This document shows positions 26,379 to 35,054 of a stretch of 64,000 bases of DNA, piece after piece (position 1 is the stretch's first letter; each line of letters opens with the position of its first letter). Where the stretch lies: positions 2,294,001 to 2,358,000 of the forward strand of contig OZ257257.1 of NCBI GenBank assembly GCA_965279705.1, given 5' to 3'. Below the pieces are notes generated by a model that saw nothing but the letters and a program-made list of their open reading frames with translations, did no database searches and was not told where the DNA came from. The translations under genes were made by a program, and so were the position numbers. The stretch comes from Stagnimonas sp965279705 (GTDB lineage Bacteria; Pseudomonadota; Gammaproteobacteria; Nevskiales; Nevskiaceae).

Positions 26379-27779
26379 TCATTTTTGTTGCGCTGCGGCA
26401 TCTGCAAGTGCGGCATCGAGCGGCTTGCGCAGATTCAGTTCGGCCGCCAGCGTCGCGAGTGCGATATAGACGCCGCCCAGCCTGCGATGCAGAAAAACCA
26501 CCTCGCGCGGCGGCAGCCGGAACGACAGCGTCAGCGCGTTGCGCGCGGCGATCTGGCTCACCCGCATCGGCAGATCGCTGGCAGCGAAACGGTAGTTTCC
26601 GGCTGACGTGCGCAACACATCAGGCGCTCGCGGCGGGTCGAAAGGCTCGACGATGCGCTCGCACATGGCTGCGAACGCCTGCATGGCCGCAGGCGGAAAA
26701 TCGGTGCCGATCAGGCCGATCGCTTCAGCGCCCTTGCGGATGCAGACTTGATCTTCCTCCAGTGCGCCCAGCACGATCTGCGCATAGTCGTTGATGAAGC
26801 GGCGCGGGAAGGCACGCGTGGCACCGAAATCGAGCAGCACCAGCTGATCCCTGCCCTGTTCGTCGAGGCGCACGCGGTAGTTGCCAAAGTGCGGATCGGT
26901 CTGCACCAGTCCCCAGCGAAAAAACTCGGTGAGAAACAGCTCGACGAAGTTCATGCCGAGTGCATCGCGCCGTTTCTGCGACAAGGCCTTCACACTGGCA
27001 TCGCTCACCGACACGCCGCGCTCGAAGGTGGTGGTCAACACGCGCGCACCGCTGTACTCGCGCAGCACGCGCGGCACCACGTAGCGGCTGTCACCAGCGA
27101 GGCGCTTGGCAAACTCTTCTGTAAAGGCCGCCTCCTCAACGTAGTCGCACTCGCCCTGCAGCATCTCGCGCACTTCGGCGAAGGTCGGTGCCAAGTCGAT
27201 GTTCTTCGGCGTCAGCCGGCTGGCATAGAGCAGGCGTGAGAGGGTCTTGATGTCGCTGTTGATGGCATCGGCCACACCCGGATACTGGATCTTGACCACC
27301 AGCTCTAGCCCGTCACGCTTGCGTCTGGCGCGGTGTGCCTGGCCGAGCGATGCCGCTGCCATCGGCGTCTCGTCGATATCGAGTTCGGCAAGTGCGGCAG
27401 CACCCACCGAGGCGCGCAGCTGCGGCGCCACCTGCTTCCACGCCACCGGCGGGGTGTCGTCCTGCAACTGGCTCAACACCTCGACCGCCTCGTGCGGCAT
27501 GAAGTAATCGCCGAACATGGCCAGCATCTGCCCGGCCTTCATGACGCTGCCCTTGAGCTGACCGAGTTCATCGGCGAGCACCTTGGCCTGGATCGAGTAG
27601 AAATCCCGATCCGCCTCGCTTTTCGAGACCTCGCCGCGAAAGATGTTGGAAAGCGAATGCACGGCGATCTTCGCACCCGCACCCACGCCCAATCTGGCCA
27701 GCGCAAAGTTGCGCTCGAAGCTGCCGGTTTTGAGTCGCGCGATGCTAGGCTTTCCGCCTGTTTGTTTTTCGTCCGTCAC
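26379..27779 (-). CDS. UbiB/ABC1 (ADCK) family atypical kinase
   Basis: 466 residues from a GTG at 27779. The UbiB family has a protein-kinase-like fold with ATPase activity and is tied to ubiquinone and lipid metabolism. Family marks: KxGQ motif in LKGSVMKAGQMLAM, AAASLGQAHRA (Ala-rich loop replacing the Gly-rich loop), ELVVKIQYPGV (Lys), GECDYVEEAAFTEEF, QTDPHFGNYRV (catalytic loop) and LVLLDFGATRAF (DFG). There is no C-terminal membrane pair as in UbiB itself, so this is an ADCK-type paralogue. The frame is open to 27869, but that would overlap the divergent gene at 27803. Confidence 0.9.
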   Translation of the reverse strand: MTDEKQTGGKPSIARLKTGSFERNFALARLGVGAGAKIAVHSLSNIFRGEVSKSEADRDFYSIQAKVLADELGQLKGSVMKAGQMLAMFGDYFMPHEAVEVLSQLQDDTPPVAWKQVAPQLRASVGAAALAELDIDETPMAAASLGQAHRARRKRDGLELVVKIQYPGVADAINSDIKTLSRLLYASRLTPKNIDLAPTFAEVREMLQGECDYVEEAAFTEEFAKRLAGDSRYVVPRVLREYSGARVLTTTFERGVSVSDASVKALSQKRRDALGMNFVELFLTEFFRWGLVQTDPHFGNYRVRLDEQGRDQLVLLDFGATRAFPRRFINDYAQIVLGALEEDQVCIRKGAEAIGLIGTDFPPAAMQAFAAMCERIVEPFDPPRAPDVLRTSAGNYRFAASDLPMRVSQIAARNALTLSFRLPPREVVFLHRRLGGVYIALATLAAELNLRKPLDAALADAAAQQK

Positions 27780-27802
27780 TGCAATCCCACTCCAGTAAGA
27801 CC

Positions 27803-28246
27803 ATGAGCTCTTTGTCCAGCATTCTATTGTCCATGCCCGATCAGGAAGCTCTGGTGAACGATTTGGCACGCACAGTGGAAACCCACATTGCCAGCAAAAG
27901 CGGCATTACGGGCATGGCGATGAAGATGGGTTTCAATGCCCTGCGGTCGGCAAAGCCGGATATCGCCGCGCGTGCAACCCGCACCCTGCTGCCCGATATC
28001 GCGCAGGCACTCGACCCGCTTCACAGCGAGTTCACGAGTGGCAACAGTAAAGATTTCGGCAATTTTCTGGGCCAGCATGCAGAGCGCGCTGCGCAACTCG
28101 TGATCAGCGCGGCGGACCGGCGCATCGGCAGCATCGAAAACACCACCGCCAAGGCGGTGTATCAGCGCTTTCGCAGCTCGGCGAGCGATGAACTGCAAAA
28201 GTTGATGCCGTCACTCGGGCAGGTATTGGCACGCCATATTGCTTAA
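27803..28246 (+). CDS. Small helical protein, possibly DUF6918
   Basis: 147 residues, soluble and predicted helical, with no signal peptide. The middle stretch GMAMKMGFNALRSAKPDIAA followed by RTLLPDIAQALDPLHSEF resembles DUF6918 proteins, which have no known function. It is divergent from the UbiB-like kinase (23 bases between starts) and upstream of the DUF1302 gene, so a link to one of them is likely but unproven. Confidence 0.7.
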   Translation: MSSLSSILLSMPDQEALVNDLARTVETHIASKSGITGMAMKMGFNALRSAKPDIAARATRTLLPDIAQALDPLHSEFTSGNSKDFGNFLGQHAERAAQLVISAADRRIGSIENTTAKAVYQRFRSSASDELQKLMPSLGQVLARHIA

Positions 28247-28378
28247 GCGCCGATAAAGCTCGACATGGTGCGGCAGGCTTCGCTATAAAGCGCCTGCATC
28301 ACCAAGAGGTGTCGTTTTCACAGCACCGCAAAAAAACGCATTCCGCGACGGATCGCAATTCACAAGAGAGAGAAACAC

Positions 28379-30949
28379 ATGGGTTACAGCCATTGGGTCA
28401 AGGTCGCCACGCTAGCGGCCATCATCGCCGCGCCTTTTTCGGCACAGGCCATCGGGATCAACATCGAGAGCCTCGGCATCGAGGGCAATCTCAACAACAA
28501 CGTCACTGTTGGTGCACAGCTGCGCATGGAAGTTCAGGCCCAGGACCTGATCGGCAAGGCCAACATCGAACCCAATGCCTGCGGCGGCATCTACCAGTCC
28601 TGCCAAGGTTTGTTCAAAGATCAGATCTATCCCGCGCAGCGACTCAATTCACTGCCGGGTGCTGCCTCGATGCGCACCGACAACGGCGACCTCAACTACA
28701 ACAAGGGTGACCTCACGCAAGGCGGCATCCGCCTGACGCAGGACTTGAACCTGACCAAGGGCGATTTCGGATTTTTCGCGCGCACCATCTCGTTCTACGA
28801 CGCGGTCAACGATCGTCAGAAAGACCATTACCGCACCCTGATCACGGCCGAGAACATGGATCGGGTCGGCACGACAGGTGCCAATACCACCGCCTCCAAC
28901 CGCTACTTCGCGCGCGTTTACGGGCCGGGCGAAGAGACTGAACTGAGCCGCACCGACTCCACGCTGCGCCGCCAGCTGATCGCCGACATCCAGCTCCTGG
29001 AGTTCAACTTCTACGGCAAGGCGCCGATCCCGCTGACCGAAAAGGAGTTCACTTTCAAAATCGGCCGCCAGACCGTGAACTGGGGCGAGTCCACCTTGCT
29101 GGTCATCAACTCCATCAACCAGGCGCAGCCGGTCAATACCAACAACCTTTATCGCGTCGGCTTTCAGCTGGAAGAAGTCTTCACGCCGATCAACATGGTG
29201 TTCGCCAGCTTCGAGCCGTTCGAGAACAGCACGGTGGAAGCGTTCTACCAGCTGGAATGGCAGCCGGTTGAAATCCCCGCACCGGGCAGCTTTTATTCTT
29301 CAAACGACATCGGCACGCAGAACCTCGGCAACTACGTGAATCTATCTTTCGGCGGCTCGTCCGACGACAAGGACAAGACCGGCTTCTTCCTCGACAACCC
29401 GTTGTCGCTGGTCACTGGTACCACGGCCAACGTCACGCGTGCGCCCGATCGCACGCCGGATGGCTTTGGCCAGTTCGGCTTCGCGCTCAAGAACTATTTC
29501 GAGGACTTGAACGGCGGCACCGAGATCTCGCTGTATTTCATGAACTACCACTCGAAGCTGCCGTATGTGAGCTTCCTCACCGGCCAGCCGTCCTGCGCCC
29601 GTGCCGAAGGCAATCCGCAGGGCCGCAACTCCGCCAACATCGTGCAGCTGCTGGCGGACTGCCCGCGTCTGCCGGCACTGGTCGACCAGCGCGCCAACCA
29701 GCAGTTCACGCAGGATGCACTGGGCTACATCCTCGGCAATGCGCTGACCAATCCGCGCATCCTCACCGACGTCGGCATCAGTGGCCTGGGCGATCTGGCG
29801 GCCCTGGGGCCCTTGCTCGGCGGCAGTGCCGACGGCAATACCAACGATCTCGACGATCTCGTCAAACTGGACTCAGGGCCATTCTTTCTGGAATACCCGA
29901 AGAACATCCAGCTCTACGGCATTTCCTTCAACACCACGGTGGGTGATTTCTCGATTCAGGGCGAGGCGGCGTTCCGCCCAAACCTGCCGGTGCAGGTTTC
30001 GGTGATCGACGTCGCCTTCGCGGCCGCACAGCCGTTTCTCACCCGCTGCCACGATCTGGACCCGGGCACCGCAGGCAACCAGACCGGATGCGCCGGCTCG
30101 CAGGGCGGTGGCGTCGGCTTCAACGGCGCCGGCGACAACACCACGCCGGGGCGCAGCAATTACGACGGCAGCGATGCCATCGACGGCTGCACCAACGGCG
30201 TGAACTGCGACACCGTCAACCTCATCCTGGGTGCTGCACCCAGCTCGGCGCGCAGCTTCCCGAGCTTCCTCGTGCCGTATCGCGGCGCGACGCTGGGCGA
30301 GGGCTTTCTCGACAGCAACGGCAAAAGCACGGGCGGCGTCTATATCCCCGGCTACGAGCGCCTGCAGGTGATGCAATACAACCTTGGCTTCACCCGCGTG
30401 CTGGGTGCCACCGACAACTGGATCGGTGCCGACCAGATTCTGGCGGTGGCTGAAATTGGTGCCACCCACGTGCTCAACATGCCTGGGCTGGATCAGTTGC
30501 AGTTCGATGCGCCGGGCGTCTACTACCACGCCAGTGCGGGTGCCGATGGTTCGGGTGCCGATGGTTCGCGTCAGGCCTGCTCGACCAACCAGCAGTGCGT
30601 TGCCGGCCCTGATGGCGGCCGCTTCAACCCCATTCAGGCCAACCTGCACAACTTCGCCACGCCGTTCTCCTGGGGTTATCGCCTGGTCGGCATCTTCAAG
30701 TACGAAAGCGTCGCACCCGGCATCTCGCTGCAACCCTTCCTGATCTACAGCGAAGACGTGGATGGCATCTCGCCCGGCCCTGGCGGCAACTTTGTGCGCG
30801 GCCGCAAGAGTGTGAACTTCAACCTCGAAACCCGTTACAAGTCGGCCTTCTCGTTCACCGTCGGCTACAACTGGTTCTTCGGCGGCAAGGAGCAGAACCT
30901 CTACCGCGATCGCGACAACCTGCAGGTGTTCGCACGTTATCTCTTCTGA
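28379..30949 (+). CDS. DUF1302 family outer-membrane beta-barrel protein
   Basis: 856 residues. Signal peptide (VATLAAIIAAPFSAQA then IGINIES), then the DUF1302 pattern: NNVTVGAQLRMEVQAQDLIG, a long barrel with FKIGRQTVNWGESTLLVINS, GFALKNYFEDLNGGTEISLY, and the closing strands NFNLETRYKSAFSFTVGYNW and DRDNLQVFARYLF ending in Phe as outer-membrane proteins do. It co-occurs with DUF1329 in many proteobacteria and may form a channel for hydrophobic compounds (inference). A 15-base direct repeat at 30539-30568 encodes a GADGS duplication. Followed by a terminator. Confidence 0.9.
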   Translation: MGYSHWVKVATLAAIIAAPFSAQAIGINIESLGIEGNLNNNVTVGAQLRMEVQAQDLIGKANIEPNACGGIYQSCQGLFKDQIYPAQRLNSLPGAASMRTDNGDLNYNKGDLTQGGIRLTQDLNLTKGDFGFFARTISFYDAVNDRQKDHYRTLITAENMDRVGTTGANTTASNRYFARVYGPGEETELSRTDSTLRRQLIADIQLLEFNFYGKAPIPLTEKEFTFKIGRQTVNWGESTLLVINSINQAQPVNTNNLYRVGFQLEEVFTPINMVFASFEPFENSTVEAFYQLEWQPVEIPAPGSFYSSNDIGTQNLGNYVNLSFGGSSDDKDKTGFFLDNPLSLVTGTTANVTRAPDRTPDGFGQFGFALKNYFEDLNGGTEISLYFMNYHSKLPYVSFLTGQPSCARAEGNPQGRNSANIVQLLADCPRLPALVDQRANQQFTQDALGYILGNALTNPRILTDVGISGLGDLAALGPLLGGSADGNTNDLDDLVKLDSGPFFLEYPKNIQLYGISFNTTVGDFSIQGEAAFRPNLPVQVSVIDVAFAAAQPFLTRCHDLDPGTAGNQTGCAGSQGGGVGFNGAGDNTTPGRSNYDGSDAIDGCTNGVNCDTVNLILGAAPSSARSFPSFLVPYRGATLGEGFLDSNGKSTGGVYIPGYERLQVMQYNLGFTRVLGATDNWIGADQILAVAEIGATHVLNMPGLDQLQFDAPGVYYHASAGADGSGADGSRQACSTNQQCVAGPDGGRFNPIQANLHNFATPFSWGYRLVGIFKYESVAPGISLQPFLIYSEDVDGISPGPGGNFVRGRKSVNFNLETRYKSAFSFTVGYNWFFGGKEQNLYRDRDNLQVFARYLF
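30539..30568 (+). repeat. 15-bp direct tandem repeat in the DUF1302 gene
   Basis: GGTGCCGATGGTTCG occurs twice in tandem at 30539-30553 and 30554-30568 and encodes GADGSGADGS. The unit length keeps the frame, so copy number could vary without breaking the gene; it probably lies in a surface or turn loop. Confidence 0.75.
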
Positions 30950-30974
30950 GATATCTGGTTGTTACCGTAATTAG

Positions 30975-31002
30975 CGCCGCGCTTTGCGCGGCGTTCTTAT
31001 TT
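30975..31002 (+). terminator. Rho-independent terminator after the DUF1302 gene
   Basis: CGCCGCGC, loop TTT, GCGCGGCG and the T-rich tail TTCTTATTT, 25 bases after the DUF1302 stop. It ends at the edge of the convergent small FeoB-associated gene. Confidence 0.85.
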
Positions 31003-31155
31003 GCGGGGGGCGCAGCCGTTGCAACCGCTACCGCAGGCAGCGGCCTTGGGCTTTTGCAGAGCGGGCTTCACCACCCGCTGCCAGACCACGCGCAAGCTCA
31101 CCACCAGCAGCAGCGCAATCACGATCCATTCGAAGGTGTGGTAGGTGCTGCTCAT
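30997..31155 (-). CDS. Small Cys-rich membrane protein of the feo operon
   Basis: 52 residues: one transmembrane helix (WIVIALLLVVSLRVVW), a basic linker (QRVVKPALQKPKAAA) and a C-terminal cluster CGSGCNGC. The form matches FeoB-associated Cys-rich/DUF6587-type proteins that occur at the end of feo operons in many proteobacteria; iron binding or FeoB assembly are suggested roles. The ATG at 31155 overlaps the feoB stop by 4 bases (ATGA), which supports translational coupling. Confidence 0.82.
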   Translation of the reverse strand: MSSTYHTFEWIVIALLLVVSLRVVWQRVVKPALQKPKAAACGSGCNGCAPRK

Positions 31156-32981
31156 GCCATGGCCACCGCGATGCGATAGGTGATGAACGAAGCCGCGTAG
31201 GCCAGCCCGAACAGATAGCCGGTGGCGATCAGTGTGATGCGCCAATCGGTCTCGCGGCGGATGGTGGCGAGCGTGCTCAGGCACTGCGGTGCGAACACAT
31301 ACCAGGCCATCAGCGAGAGAGCCGTGGGCAGGCCCCATTGCGCGCTGATAATGGGCGAGAGCAGATCCGATGCCGCTTCGTCACTGGCGGCGGAGAGCGC
31401 ATAGACGGTGGCGAGCGCACTCACCGCCACTTCGCGTGCGGCGAGCCCCGGGATGAGCGCGATGCAAATCTGCCAGTTGAAACCGATCGGTGCGAACAGC
31501 CATTCCATTGAGTGGCCAATACGACCCGCAAAGCTGTAGTCGATGGCCGCACCCGTGAAGCCCTCTGGCGGCGCGGGAAAGCTCGATAGCACCCACAAGA
31601 TGACCGTCAGCGCCAGGATGATGCCGCCGACGCGCTTGATGAAAATGCTGGCGCGTTCCCATAGACCGAGCGCGAGACCACGCGGGTTGGGCAAGCGATA
31701 CGAGGGCAGTTCGAGCAGTAGCGTGTGCTCGGTTTTGTCCTTGCGCCACCACTTCATTGCATAGGCTACGACCAGCGCTGAGACGATTCCGAACACATAG
31801 AGCGAGAACAGCACCAGGCCTTGCAGATTGAACACGCCCCACACCGTCTGCGCCGGGATGAAAGCGCCGATGAGCAGGGCGTAGATCGGCAGGCGCGCCG
31901 AACAGGTCATAAGGGGTGCGACCAGGATCGTTGCGATGCGATCGCGCGGGTCCTGGATGGTGCGTGTCGCCATGATGCCGGGGATGGCACAGGCGAAGCT
32001 CGACAGCAGCGGGATGAACGAGCGGCCGGTGAGGCCCGCGCCGACCATGAAGCGATCCAGCAGAAACGCGGCGCGCGGCAGATAACCCGATTCTTCCAGC
32101 GCGAGAATGAAAAGAAACAGGATGAGAATCTGCGGCAGAAACACGATCACGCCGCCGACGCCGGCCAGAATGCCGTCCACCAACAGGCTTTGCAGCAAGC
32201 CTGCGGGTAGTGCTGCGGTGACACCCTCGCCCATCAAGGCCACCAGCGATTCGATGCCGCCCATCATCGGCTCGGCCCAAGAGAACACCGCCTGAAAGAT
32301 GAGGAACATCACCACGGCCAGAATCGCGAGGCCCGCCACCGGGTGCAGCAGCACGCGGTCGAGCTTGTCGTCGATCGCCGCCGTGCGGCGCGGCATGGTG
32401 ACGGCATCGCTCAGGATGCTGTTGACGACGGCGTGCAGATCGCTGCCCTCACTCAGTACCTTGGGCACCGGCGGCAGCGCGGCACTCAGGCGTTGCACCA
32501 GGGCCTGAGTACCGCCCGACTGCACCGCGATGGTCTGCACCACCGGCATGCCGAGTGCGGCTTCGAGCTTGGCGACGTCGATCTGGATGCCGCGCTTTTC
32601 GGCCAGATCGGCGCAGTTGAGTGCCAACACCATCGGCAAACCGAGCTGGCGCACTTCGAGCACGAAGCGTAGATGCAGACGCAGATTGGTGGCGTCGGCC
32701 ACGCACAGCAGCAGATCGGGTGTCACCTCGCCCTTCATGCGGCCAAGGCACACGTCCCGAGTGATGGCTTCATCCGGGCTGGTGGCGGCGAGGCTGTAGG
32801 TACCGGGCAAGTCGAGCACGCGCACCACGCGGCCTTGGGCATCGGTGAAGTGACCTTCCTTGCGCTCCACCGTCACGCCCGCGTAGTTGGCGACTTTCTG
32901 GCGCGAGCCAGTCAAGCGATTGAACAGCGCCGTCTTGCCACAGTTGGGGTTGCCGACAAGGGCGATGTGCAGGCCGCTCAT
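31152..32981 (-). CDS. feoB: Ferrous iron transporter B
   Basis: 609 residues, the short FeoB form without the extra C-terminal cytoplasmic part of E. coli FeoB. N-terminal G-protein domain: G1 GNPNCGKTALFN (residues 9-20), G3 DLPGTYSL, G4 NCAD; the membrane domain carries the Gate motifs, with LPQILILFLFILALEESGYL and SFACAIPGIMATRTI (Cys in the first gate), and a second gate near GLAAREVAVSALATVY. Imports Fe2+ across the inner membrane. It overlaps feoA upstream and the Cys-rich gene downstream, so feoA-feoB-Cys-rich form one operon. Confidence 0.97.
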   Translation of the reverse strand: MSGLHIALVGNPNCGKTALFNRLTGSRQKVANYAGVTVERKEGHFTDAQGRVVRVLDLPGTYSLAATSPDEAITRDVCLGRMKGEVTPDLLLCVADATNLRLHLRFVLEVRQLGLPMVLALNCADLAEKRGIQIDVAKLEAALGMPVVQTIAVQSGGTQALVQRLSAALPPVPKVLSEGSDLHAVVNSILSDAVTMPRRTAAIDDKLDRVLLHPVAGLAILAVVMFLIFQAVFSWAEPMMGGIESLVALMGEGVTAALPAGLLQSLLVDGILAGVGGVIVFLPQILILFLFILALEESGYLPRAAFLLDRFMVGAGLTGRSFIPLLSSFACAIPGIMATRTIQDPRDRIATILVAPLMTCSARLPIYALLIGAFIPAQTVWGVFNLQGLVLFSLYVFGIVSALVVAYAMKWWRKDKTEHTLLLELPSYRLPNPRGLALGLWERASIFIKRVGGIILALTVILWVLSSFPAPPEGFTGAAIDYSFAGRIGHSMEWLFAPIGFNWQICIALIPGLAAREVAVSALATVYALSAASDEAASDLLSPIISAQWGLPTALSLMAWYVFAPQCLSTLATIRRETDWRITLIATGYLFGLAYAASFITYRIAVAMA

Positions 32982-33271
32982 TGCTGTTGCGCCTGTTGTT
33001 GAGTGAGCAGTTGCACTCGCACGCGTTCGGCCTCCGCACGCCGCAGCGCAAAGCGCGTGTAGCCGACCTGGATCAGCACCGGATCGGCACCGACGGGGCC
33101 GGTGGCGACGAGGCTCACCGTCTCGCCCGGCACGAAGCCCAGCTCGCGCAGGCGACGCGAAACGCGGTCGCTCGGCGTGCGGTCGTCGACCTGCACCACA
33201 CGGGCAAATTGATGGCGAGGCAGGGTGAGCAGGCTCACGACGGCGGCAGACGATGGCGGGTTAATTGACAT
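32978..33271 (-). CDS. feoA: Ferrous iron transport protein A
   Basis: 97 residues, SH3-like fold; FeoA is a small cytoplasmic partner that stimulates FeoB. Motifs: LPRHQFARVVQVDD, RRLRELGFVPGETVSLVAT, and GYTRFALRRAEAERVRV near the end, which is the usual FeoA C-terminal pattern. The Gln-rich tail (QQQAQQQ) is not conserved. Its stop overlaps the feoB start by 4 bases. The ATG at 33271 lies inside a probable Fur site; a later in-frame GTG (VSLLTLP) is a possible alternative start without a clear ribosome site. Confidence 0.92.
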   Translation of the reverse strand: MSINPPSSAAVVSLLTLPRHQFARVVQVDDRTPSDRVSRRLRELGFVPGETVSLVATGPVGADPVLIQVGYTRFALRRAEAERVRVQLLTQQQAQQQ

Positions 33272-33285
33272 TCATTCTCATTATC
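33267..33285 (-). promoter_or_regulatory. Probable Fur box overlapping the feoA start
   Basis: On the minus strand GATAATGAGAATGAATGTC matches the 19-bp Fur consensus GATAATGATAATCATTATC at most positions of the first half and some of the second. Iron-dependent repression of feoAB by Fur is well established in proteobacteria. Here the site covers the annotated start codon. Confidence 0.7.
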
Positions 33286-33312
33286 GTCTTTCCCGCCCTG
33301 CTTCACCACTAC

Positions 33313-33336
33313 GAAAAGTCCGCCGGAAGGCGGACG
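33313..33336 (-). terminator. Rho-independent terminator after prpF
   Basis: On the minus strand GTCCGCC, loop TTCC, GGCGGAC, then TTTTCG. It follows the prpF stop by about 4 bases and insulates it from feoA. Confidence 0.8.
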
Positions 33337-33339
33337 TGG

Positions 33340-34524
33340 TTACGCAGGAATCCTTACCCAGCCTTCCATCAATACCCGCGCACTCCGGCTCATGATGGCT
33401 TTCTTCACCACCCATTCGCCTTTGTCCTGTGTAGCTTCGGCGCCAACCCGCAGCGTGCCGCTGGGGTGGCCGAAGCGCACCGCCGTGCGCGCACCACCAC
33501 CGGCCGCTGCGTTTACCAACGTGCCAGGGATCGCCGCTGCGGTGCCAATCGCAACCGCTGCCGTGCCCATCATCGCGTGGTGCAATTTGCCCATGCTGAG
33601 CGCGCGCACGTTCAGATCAATGTCGCCGGCGGCGATCTTCTTTCCGCTCGACGAGACGTAATCCGTCGCCGGGCCGACAAAGGCCACCTTCGGGGTGTGC
33701 TGGCGCTTGGCCGCCTCGCTCACGTCCTTGATCAGCCCCATGCGCACGGCGCCGTAAGCACGGATTGTCTCGAACTTCTTGAGGGCGGCAGCATCGCCAT
33801 TGATGGCGTCCTGCAGCTCGGTGCCCGTATAGCCAATGTCTGCGGCGTTGACGAAGATGGTCGAAATACCGGCGTTGATCATCGTCACTTTCAAGGTGCC
33901 GACACCGGGCACTTCGAGGTCATCGACGAGATGGCCGGTGGGGAACATCGAGCCACCGCCCTCGCCGTCCCCTTCGTCGGAAGGGTCAATGAACTCCAGC
34001 ACGATCTCGGCAGCGGGAAAGGTGACGCCATCCAGCTCGAAATCGCCGGTTTCCTGCACCTGACCGTTGGTCACCGGCACGTGCGCGATGATGGTCTTGC
34101 CGATGTTGGCCTGCCAGATTCGGATGATGGCAGTGCCATCCTGCGGCACGCGGCTGGCCTCGATCATGCCGTTGGCAATGGCGAACGGGCCGACTGCCGT
34201 GGAGAGATTGCCGCAGTTGCCGCTCCAGTCCACAAAGGCCTGGTCGATCGACACCTGCCCGTAGAGGTAATCCACATCGTGGCCCGGCTGGCTGCTCTTC
34301 GAGATGATCACCGTCTTGCTGGTGCTGGACGTCGCACCGCCCATACCATCGGTGTGCTTGGCGTAGGGGTCGGGGCTGCCGATCACGCGCATCAGAAACT
34401 GGTCGCGCGCCGCGCCCGGTTTCTGCGCCGCTTCGGGTAAATCCTCAAGGCGGAAGAACACGCCCTTGCTGGTGCCGCCGCGCAGGTAGGTGGCAGCAAT
34501 TTTGATCTGGGGTTTGTGGGTCAT
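33340..34524 (-). CDS. prpF: 2-methylaconitate cis-trans isomerase PrpF
   Basis: 394 residues, family length. PrpF isomerises 2-methyl-trans-aconitate to the cis form in the methylcitrate cycle of propionate breakdown when AcnD is used. Signatures: AATYLRGGTSKGVFF near the N-terminus, DGMGGATSSTSKT, VDWSGNCGNLS (catalytic Cys region), and GTLVNAAAGGGARTAVRFGH. The frame is open to 34560, but MTHKPQIKIAATY at 34524 is the family start and follows the SRPBCC gene by 4 bases. No prpB, prpC or acnD is nearby, so it may act on a related tricarboxylate or be a displaced member of the pathway. Confidence 0.93.
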   Translation of the reverse strand: MTHKPQIKIAATYLRGGTSKGVFFRLEDLPEAAQKPGAARDQFLMRVIGSPDPYAKHTDGMGGATSSTSKTVIISKSSQPGHDVDYLYGQVSIDQAFVDWSGNCGNLSTAVGPFAIANGMIEASRVPQDGTAIIRIWQANIGKTIIAHVPVTNGQVQETGDFELDGVTFPAAEIVLEFIDPSDEGDGEGGGSMFPTGHLVDDLEVPGVGTLKVTMINAGISTIFVNAADIGYTGTELQDAINGDAAALKKFETIRAYGAVRMGLIKDVSEAAKRQHTPKVAFVGPATDYVSSSGKKIAAGDIDLNVRALSMGKLHHAMMGTAAVAIGTAAAIPGTLVNAAAGGGARTAVRFGHPSGTLRVGAEATQDKGEWVVKKAIMSRSARVLMEGWVRIPA

Positions 34525-34528
34525 GGCT

Positions 34529-34978
34529 TCAGGGTGCGTCCGGGATTTCAGGTTCGACAACGTGCGCCAGCAGGGCGAGTGACTCTTGCCAGCCGAGGTA
34601 GCAGAACTCGACGGGGATCATTTCCGGAATGCCTTCCTGCACGACGCTCAGCTCGGTGCCGCACATTACTTTCTTGAGCGTGATCGTGACGATCATCTGA
34701 CCCGGCAGGCTGGGGTCATCGAACTGGTCGTTGTAACGGATGCGCTCGCCCGGCACGAGCTCAAGGTAAATGCCGCCGAAGCTGTGCGTACTGCCGGTGC
34801 CGAAATTGGTGAACGACATCTTGTAACCGCCGCCCACCGTCGCATTCATCGAGTGCACCTTGCCGATGAAGCCATGCGGCGGCAGCCACTTCACCATTGC
34901 ATCCGGGTCGAGAAAGGCGCGGTAGAGGCGATCAGGTGGCGCTTTGAACACGCGGTGCAGATTGACGGTGCCGGTCAT
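34529..34978 (-). CDS. SRPBCC (AHSA1-like) family protein
   Basis: 149 residues. START-like hydrophobic-ligand fold; the N-terminal NLHRVFKAPPDRLYRAFLDP and MVKWLPPHGFIGKVHSM match the AHSA1/DUF-type subgroup, followed by YLELVPGERIRYNDQF and TITLKKVMCGTELSVVQEG and the closing GWQESLALLAHVVE. Such proteins have mixed roles (chaperone cofactor-like, stress, small-molecule binding) and the substrate cannot be told here. It lies 4 bases upstream of prpF. Confidence 0.85.
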   Translation of the reverse strand: MTGTVNLHRVFKAPPDRLYRAFLDPDAMVKWLPPHGFIGKVHSMNATVGGGYKMSFTNFGTGSTHSFGGIYLELVPGERIRYNDQFDDPSLPGQMIVTITLKKVMCGTELSVVQEGIPEMIPVEFCYLGWQESLALLAHVVEPEIPDAP

Positions 34979-35054
34979 GACGGCTCCTTTCAGGGCAGTA
35001 GAGCAACAGTTTAGACGGGCCAGCGCACCCGTACTGCCGAGACTGCGGCCGCGA

